DNA from: Ephemerocybe angulata
Lineage: Eukaryota > Basidiomycota > Agaricomycetes > Agaricales > Psathyrellaceae
Length of the DNA: 64,000 nt
Assembly: GCA_013368325.1 (NCBI GenBank)
Contig: JAACJK010000223.1
Span: 496,001-560,000 of the forward strand
Direction: 5' to 3'
The translations under genes and the position numbers were made by a program. The notes under the pieces are model-generated. The model was not told the DNA's origin and made no database searches. It saw only the letters and a program-made list of their open reading frames with translations. Below, piece by piece: positions 58,260 through 64,000 of this stretch; within the stretch, counting starts at the first letter, position 1; each line of letters opens with the position of its first letter.

Positions 58260-58652
58260 TTCTACGAAGAAGACGAAGAGATGTCCCATCTCTTCGACGG
58301 GCACACGGTGAAGAGGCGGCGAGTCTCGCCCGATGGGGCGTACGCGCGGATCCTGGCTGTCGAGCGTGGCCGGACCGTCGTCGCGCCTCCTAGTACTCAG
58401 CGCACCCTCCCTCTCCCTTTCGCTTCTCCAGTTGGGCAGAGGTACAAGTTCTCTGTTCCGAGGAAACCGGTGATGAGGGCGCTCTTGGACGCGGGGGACT
58501 CGCGAGACGAGGTGGCGCAGGACTATTCTGAGAAGCGCTACGATCCTGCTGGAGGGGCGACGACGACGATCGTGGCGTCGGACTCCATTGAGGTTTTGTT
58601 TGGTGGGAAGGCTGGGCTTCATAAGTCTTTTCAAAGTTCCTTGATTTCGTAA
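57210..58652 (+). CDS. Acidic, probably disordered nuclear protein of unknown function, 480 aa
   Basis: Single open frame from MSAPAGDAALGDLD; 57210 is preferred over upstream in-frame codons because coding character starts there. A basic early segment (KSTKKRKGKVLVKPPKKG) could serve in nuclear import. A folded-looking middle part reads YPFYTHEDLLRMSRAELLSV then ALNARLPAHGQ. Next come a run of Ala, a long Glu/Asp tract (DEEDEEEEEEEEEEEFYEED) and the basic motif TVKRRRVSPDGAYARILAVE. The arrangement suggests a chromatin-associated or transcription-linked protein, but no family was recognised. Confidence 0.65.
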
Positions 58653-59452
58653 GATGCTTTGCGTTTCTTGCATATGCAGTGGACGTGCTTGGGACATGCT
58701 TTTTGCTTAGGGAATAATGGTGGAACTCGGACGGCGTATGTATACATGATGACGCGCTGGACCTCTCGGGGGCCGATGGACTTGGGCAGTTGGTAACTTA
58801 TGATATGTATGTGGATCCGGATGGATGCTGTACGGACTTGTCGGCAGCTTTCAAGTTCCCGTGAAGATAAGTACGGCAGATTTGCTTGGATTAGCAGCAC
58901 GCGGACTTCGAAAGGGCTTGGACTTACAGTGCTTAGAATATCTCAACGTCTTTACCCATGTCGTTGTAATGAATCGCATTCAGTTACTTGATCACGAGGT
59001 GGGCTGTATTCGCTTCCCGAGCAATGGACTGACAGCTTTAAACTTGAAGAGGTACCGGGATGAGTGCTTGGAAATGCGCAGATCTCCCTTGGCTTGGACT
59101 CCCGCATAATCCGGCCGTTCTATAGGTGAGGACGACGATGAGGGTGAGCCACGTAGCATTTGGCGAGATCTCAGCCCTCGAAGAAAGCTTCCTAATAGTG
59201 GATGCATATCGTGCACGCTAGCGCTGGCGCTCGACAATACTTATATTTAACGGTTTAATTATCAGCATCTTTTGACAGTGGCGAGAACTTCAATCCAACT
59301 GTAGCCTAATGCTCCCGGGCTACCCGACACCGCACTTAAGCTTCCTACGCTTGACTCAAGCGTTCATCTGCTACCACGACGTGCGCTAAGGCGTAGTATA
59401 CTTGCGAGTGGAGTGCGCCAGTTGCAACATAGCGCCCGAAGGTCGACCTCCT
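58653..59452. other. Intergenic region
   Basis: 800 bp with no recognised gene or repeat. Confidence 0.5.
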
Positions 59453-60986
59453 ATGGGAGCAGGGGCTATCGACCTTGAAGCCAGTCTCCGTGCGATATTC
59501 GAGCGGAATACCTTTTCGTGTGAGCATCCATCTCCTGCTTAAGGGCTTGTGGATTGGAGCTGACCTGCTGTTTGTTTGCTTTGGACTAGTGGTCGCGCTG
59601 GTCTTTGTTGCCTGTGAGCTTACTAATAGCCTAGAGGATGAAGTCCGATACATCTGGAGGTACGTCAATCGGACGGTGCTAATCTCGAGCTCGAAGATGA
59701 AGCAGTGCTTATATTCCGTGACGACGAAGGGGGCAGCTGAACAAGGTGAAGGTTATATACCTTCTCGCTAGGTACTTTGGCTTGGCTGGTCTTATGTGAG
59801 TGACGCCCTTCTTTCTGAGGCTTGTATTGCATGGAGTTGACACGGCCTTTTAGTTCCAACGTTCTTGTACTCCTCGTTGGCCCGCTTTCGAGCACGACGA
59901 CACCTGTCGCCCACTGTCGAATATGGTTTACCGCTATGAGCGTCGTCTCTTGTTCGGTCTTGTTCGCCATAGATGCAATCTCAATGCTTCGAGGTGAGTG
60001 TCATCCTCCATAATGCTGTCGGTTCACCTGCTGAAGTGACGCGTTCTGGGCAGTGTACGCCTTGTATCGTCGTAATGTCAAGATAGGCGCCTTCTTTGCC
60101 TCTGTCCTCATCACCGAGGCCACCCTTGTTACAACCTGCTCGTCGCAACATGTTGGAAAGGTGCCCTTTAGCCCGTCCTGCGAAGTTGAAAAGACGCCAT
60201 ACCAAGTGATATTTTTCACGTACGTCGCGTCTTGAGGTCGGAGTCAACTTCCTGTCCCGCTGACGTTTTGCCCTCTCAGATGTGGTGTCATATTTGCCCA
60301 GTGCTCCTTGCTCGTCTTCACTTTTCTCAAACGACAAGAGCTGGTGGGCCAGCGCCAAGTGCCTATCCTCAAACTCGTTTTCCGAGAAGGTGCCTGGATC
60401 TCCACGCTCATTTGCTGTGCGTAACAATCCCCATCCCTGTCATCCTCTGTCAGAATCTCATTATTGTTTAAGCCTTATTTTTGTTTACGGTTCCTTATTC
60501 TCTCATCACGGGGACCTCCAAGCCTCACCTTGTCCTAATGTACGCATACCCTTCTGCTGTGGATCTCAGGCCGATCGAATCGTGTACTCATTGACATCGC
60601 ATGGTAACCATGACAGCATGCCCATCGCCATCCTCTCACCTGCTGCGTGCAGGATCATCCTGAACATGCATCGACTCTCGACCACCGGTAGAAGCACGGC
60701 CCGAACACAAAGCTCTTCGCTCAATACGGACACTGATATCCAGTTTACCAGTCTTCTTGACTCTTCTCTTCGACCCAGCCAAGGCAGCATTGGTAATAAC
60801 AGCTTCGATTCGCGCTCGGATTGGTATGATGATGATGGGACGCAGAGAGGCTCGGAGACCAGTGTATGTACGTCGCCTGACAGTGGCAGGCTATCGGCGC
60901 TATCGCTGCCTCTATCCCCTCCGTCCCATATATCTTATCCCTGTCCTCCCCCCGATATATTACTCAAACCCGAGTTCCCTTCCTAG
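59453..60986 (+). CDS. DUF6533-type seven-pass membrane protein (gene Q)
   Basis: Exons that keep phase: 59453-59519, 59590-59659, about 59703-59717, 59772-59795, 59854-59993, 60054-60219, 60280-60416, 60473 onward, and a last exon ending at 60986. Hallmarks are FVACELTNSLEDEVRYIW, YFGLAGL, SNVLVLLVGPLSS, WFTAMSVVSCSVLFAIDAIS, VYALYRRNVKIGAFFASVLI, CGVIFAQCSLLVFTFLKRQE and the late ILSPAACRIILNMHRLS, followed by a Ser-rich tail. Exon 3 is very short and lacks the usual K-LYF-RY residues, and the splice near 60532-60570 is uncertain (39 nt with a GTCCTA donor). It belongs to the same family as genes G and H at 24.8-28.9 kb, but is diverged. Confidence 0.75.
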
Positions 60987-61737
60987 AGCAGCAAGCTTTC
61001 ACCTTGCGTGTGTGTGTGTGTGTAATTGTATATATATCGTCATTTATTGGCAATTGCAAACTTGGCTGCTAAATGATTGATCCCCTTCGTTGTGTGTGTG
61101 ACCTTGCGGACAACATGAGATCCCCAGGTCCAGTGCCTCGAAAGAGTCCTTTCAAGGTAGTAAAGGAGAGCTCAGTATAGCTTGGACTGGACCGGATCAA
61201 GAGAATGTGGGGCAGCTTGGGGGCAGCAGAGTGCGTGCCGTGGAAACATCCCAAGATCACCACGTATTCCCCCGCCGTTTGTGCGGCTCACTGGCTCTCA
61301 CTGGCCTACTTGACAACCACCACGACCATCTTTAGCGTCCACCTACGCAGAATCCTCCTAAGCCTAATTTGATTAGCTTTAAAAGGCCGACCATGGACGA
61401 GTACTTCCCTGCAAGACGGGACTCCAGGTCTGGTATGGTTAGTTACTGCACCAGAGGCCGGGACCCACGAGAACTTGGACATCGTCTTTGTAACCACTGA
61501 TATTTCTTGGGTACTTCCGATTGGTGCAAAATGTGCGAGTAATGAAGGTTTAGAAGCATCCACTTTAGCGTCATCACAAGGGAAACACGAAGTCGAGAAG
61601 CACTTCCCCACATTCAATACAAGAGCGACGGAGAATCGCTTGCGACAAATTAGCCACGATTTTCCGACAGCATAAAGCGAGGGCTGAATCATGGCTGTAT
61701 TCCCTCAAGGAACTTTTGTTAGCTCCTCCAGGTCAAG
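60987..61737. other. Intergenic with TG microsatellite
   Basis: Starts with a GTGTGTGTGTGTGT tract near 61009 followed by TATATATAT. No gene was recognised before the LPMO start. Confidence 0.5.
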
Positions 61738-62832
61738 ATGATGAAGCTCTTGCTCGCCGTTTTCTTCTCGCTCACAACCCTCGCCTCGGCGCATTGTACG
61801 TCCGACCCCTCCCCATGCCGACATGCGTTATGCCTTTCACTAACATACACCGTGCCACAGACACATTTCCCTCTCTCGTCGTAAATGGTCAGACCACTCC
61901 TGCGTGGCAGTACGTTCGCCGAACGAACAACTACCAGTCGAACGGCCCCGTAAGCGCCATCAAGCGCCTGTTGAGCGCTTAATCCTCATCACGGTTCCCC
62001 CTTAGGTCACCGACGTGAAGAGCCAGGACTTCCGATGCTACAACTCGGCAGGAAGTGCGACCGCTCAGACCTACACTGGCGTTTCTGCTGGTTCAAAGAT
62101 CGGGTTTGCCACCAACGGAGCGATCTCCCACCCTAGTGCAAGTCCATCCACTCTCGACGGGAGTATTTGCCCGTAAGTTAACGTTTTACCCAGATTACCA
62201 ACATCTACATGGCCAAGGCACCTGGGTCTGTTGCTGACTGGAAGGGAGACGGCGCTGTCTGGTTCAAGGTCGGGACAGGTTCATTGTATTCAAAATTACA
62301 CTTTTACTCAAGGCTTGGGTAATAGGTCTATGAAATCTCTGCTGTGACTGATGGCGGAAGCTCAATCAGCTGGCCCTCAGCCGGTGTGTTGACTTTTTAC
62401 CCATCTCAATATTTTAAGCTCAATGTCATGTTATCTCCCAAGGGATGGCCAAGGTAGAGTTTACAATCCCCCAGTCTCTTCCCTCTGGCGAATATCTCGT
62501 CCGAATCGAGAACGCAGCCCTACACTCTGCTTCAGCACAGGGAGGTGGTGAGCGCTCTTCATTCCCTCATGCGCTCTGGCACCTCTAACGTCAAATCTAG
62601 CCCAGTGGTACATCAGCTGTGCCCAGGTTCAGGTAGTGAACGGCGGAAATGGCAACCCGAGCCCCTTGGTCTCGATTCCTGGCCTCTACACCGGAACTGA
62701 GCCTGGAATTATGCTCAACATCTACTACCCAGTCCCCAAGACATACGTCCAGCCCGGCCCCGTAAGTACCACCATTAAAGGCTTTTGCAGTCACTCATAG
62801 TCTTGGCTTTTCAGGCTGTTTGGCGCGGATGA
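61738..62832 (+). CDS. AA9 lytic polysaccharide monooxygenase (GH61-type), 231 aa
   Basis: Exons 61738-61795, 61861-61949, 62006-62137, 62196-62270, 62328-62385, 62443-62547, 62601-62761, 62815-62832. An 18-residue signal peptide (LLLAVFFSLTTLASA) leaves His19 as the mature N-terminus, the first histidine of the copper brace. The second brace His is in NGAISHPS. The secondary-sphere motif is ALHSA, and the axial Tyr sits in QWYISCAQV. NGPVTDVKSQDFRCYN and IYMAKAPGSVADWKGDG are standard AA9 segments. The enzyme is secreted and cleaves cellulose or related glucans by oxidation, pointing to a plant-biomass-degrading life style. There is no carbohydrate-binding module. Intron 3 is of GC-AG type (GCAAGT donor). 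The next ATG at 61741 could also be the start. Confidence 0.93.
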
Positions 62833-63716
62833 ACGATAGCTGGGGGAGAGACGTACCCGGTCACCACTGGACCGACCCTGATGCAGCATAGTTTTTTAGT
62901 TCTACCAAAGAAATATATTTCGTCGACTTCAATATCCTCTCATCGAGCTCTCTGAGTGGATGGCTTGGATGGCACAAGGATCGAGGCCTTCGGGCTCCGT
63001 TGCTTGGGGCCCAGAGCGGGTTCTAGTGGGTTACTTCCTCTTGGCACAGCTCCCGGGGTTGTTCGACGACTGTTGAGGTTCTCGTCCACGCGTCGGGCCC
63101 CGGGTCGGGAAACCGTGCGATGGACTGCTCATCTACTACAGTCTACTACATACTAAAGTTTCGAGTAACCCAGACGGACTTCACCTTGTTAATGACTAGG
63201 TATAGGTCCATCCGCCTTGTTCAAACTTCAGAAGAGGTGAAGGAAAGCATGGGCTCACACGTGGGATCGGAGAGGATCCTTGATGCGATCAGGTTCGCCA
63301 CGCGATCGGGAATTGCCCAATCCGGCAGAGAGCCTGGAGGCCGACCAAATAGGGGCGTTGCTTTAGCAACTTTGTCTTTCGACCTCCTTTCTGATGAGTA
63401 CAACGTCAGTCTTGTTATTGAGTTGAGTACTTTCAATAACTGACGCAGGTCGTTGCGACGCAACATAGCTGCCATTAGGCCTATCAGAACCATACTGAAC
63501 GGACTTCGATGAAAGAGGTTCTCTCCAGTCAAACAGAAAAAGAAACAAGCGCCGAACAAAAGTCTGATGTGCCCGGTGCCGTGTTCGTTTCGAAGCAACG
63601 GATCTAGTTGTGCCTTGTTGGAAAGGCCTTAAGGTCGAGGCGGGCGAGGTCGGTGGCCTACATATCCTTTCCCCCCTCCCCCCTTCCCCCCGTTGTCTCC
63701 GGTCAGGTCATTCATT
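62833..63716. other. Intergenic region
   Basis: 880 bp without a recognised gene; a C-rich stretch (CCCCCCTCCCCCCTTCCCCC) lies at 63671-63692 just before the next start. Confidence 0.5.
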
Positions 63717-63980
63717 ATGTTCCAATCCAAGTCTATTGTCGTCATTCTTTTGCTCGCCATCTCACAGCTTGCTGTGGCTGGCACGTCTCATATTAACCGA
63801 GCCAGCCTCGGGGGTGCAGTCAAGCATCGCACCAACGCTGCCCGTATGGCCGATGGTCTTGCCCCCTTCCCTCCCGTGCAGCTTAAAAGACGCCATGGCG
63901 GCGGCGGGCAGCCTCAGCCTCAGCACCCCCAGACGCCCACAACTCCCAACAAACCTCAGCCATCTCCTACCAAGCCGTGA
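63717..63980 (+). CDS. Small secreted Pro-rich protein, 87 aa
   Basis: Single-exon frame. The signal peptide IVVILLLAISQLAVAG is clear, with cleavage near residues 21-22. The mature part carries TNAARMADGLAPFPPVQLKR, a pattern like the TNAxRxARGLPPLPP motif that I have seen repeatedly in secreted basidiomycete proteins, and then a Gly/Gln/Pro-rich tail (PQTPTTPNKPQPSPTKP). No cysteines. It could be the first part of a longer spliced gene, but a stop at 63980 ends this frame cleanly. Confidence 0.7.
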   Translation: MFQSKSIVVILLLAISQLAVAGTSHINRASLGGAVKHRTNAARMADGLAPFPPVQLKRRHGGGGQPQPQHPQTPTTPNKPQPSPTKP

Positions 63981-64000
63981 GATCTATTCGTCGATTTTAT

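Overview
The window is nuclear DNA of a filamentous basidiomycete, most likely an agaricomycete. The evidence is dense genes with many 45-65 nt GT-AG introns in fixed phases, plus lineage-typical families: FunK1 fungal-type kinases, DUF6533 membrane proteins, divergent F-box proteins, an AA9 lytic polysaccharide monooxygenase and a SKN1/KRE6 glucan synthesis protein. No rRNA, tRNA, CRISPR array or intact transposon was recognised. Exon borders were worked out by hand from splice consensus, reading-frame phase and family motifs.

Left third (1-19 kb): four FunK1 kinase genes and one relic surround a KRE6-type gene. Copy A (1-2288, minus, cut by the window edge) has a frameshift near its N-terminus. 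A relic of its 5' end lies at 4.1-4.75 kb. Copies B (minus) and C (plus) are divergent neighbours sharing a 194 bp promoter. C is the intact reference (740 aa). B has lost the kinase N-lobe and the catalytic-loop Asn. D (plus) lacks the whole N-terminal half, and its 5' flank is a duplicate of the 3' flank of the KRE6 gene. A 132-aa protein gene and a small secreted protein gene are also here.

Middle (19.6-37.5 kb): a pair of paralogous genes (E plus, F minus) point at each other across about 7 kb. Both encode proteins with the same short N-terminal motif and the same C-terminal multipass membrane domain, but the central part differs. In E it is an RS/proline-rich segment; in F it is a W/G-rich repeat, three variant GATA-like fingers, a remnant Zn2Cys6 cluster and one canonical fungal GATA finger. 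The GATA basic tail and the first part of the membrane domain lie in one uninterrupted exon, so F encodes a GATA-type factor fused to a membrane protein. Both genes have a GATAAG-containing element about 360 bp upstream of the start. Between them lie two DUF6533 genes (one with an in-frame stop), a foldback element and an F-box gene.

Right part (40-64 kb): an AIF2/FSP1-like oxidoreductase, two F-box/LRR-type genes, an MFS transporter, a secreted FAD-linked oxidase, a CtIP/Ctp1 homologue for DNA end resection, an acidic protein of unknown function, a third DUF6533 gene, an AA9 LPMO and a small secreted protein. These look like independent loci, not a pathway cluster.
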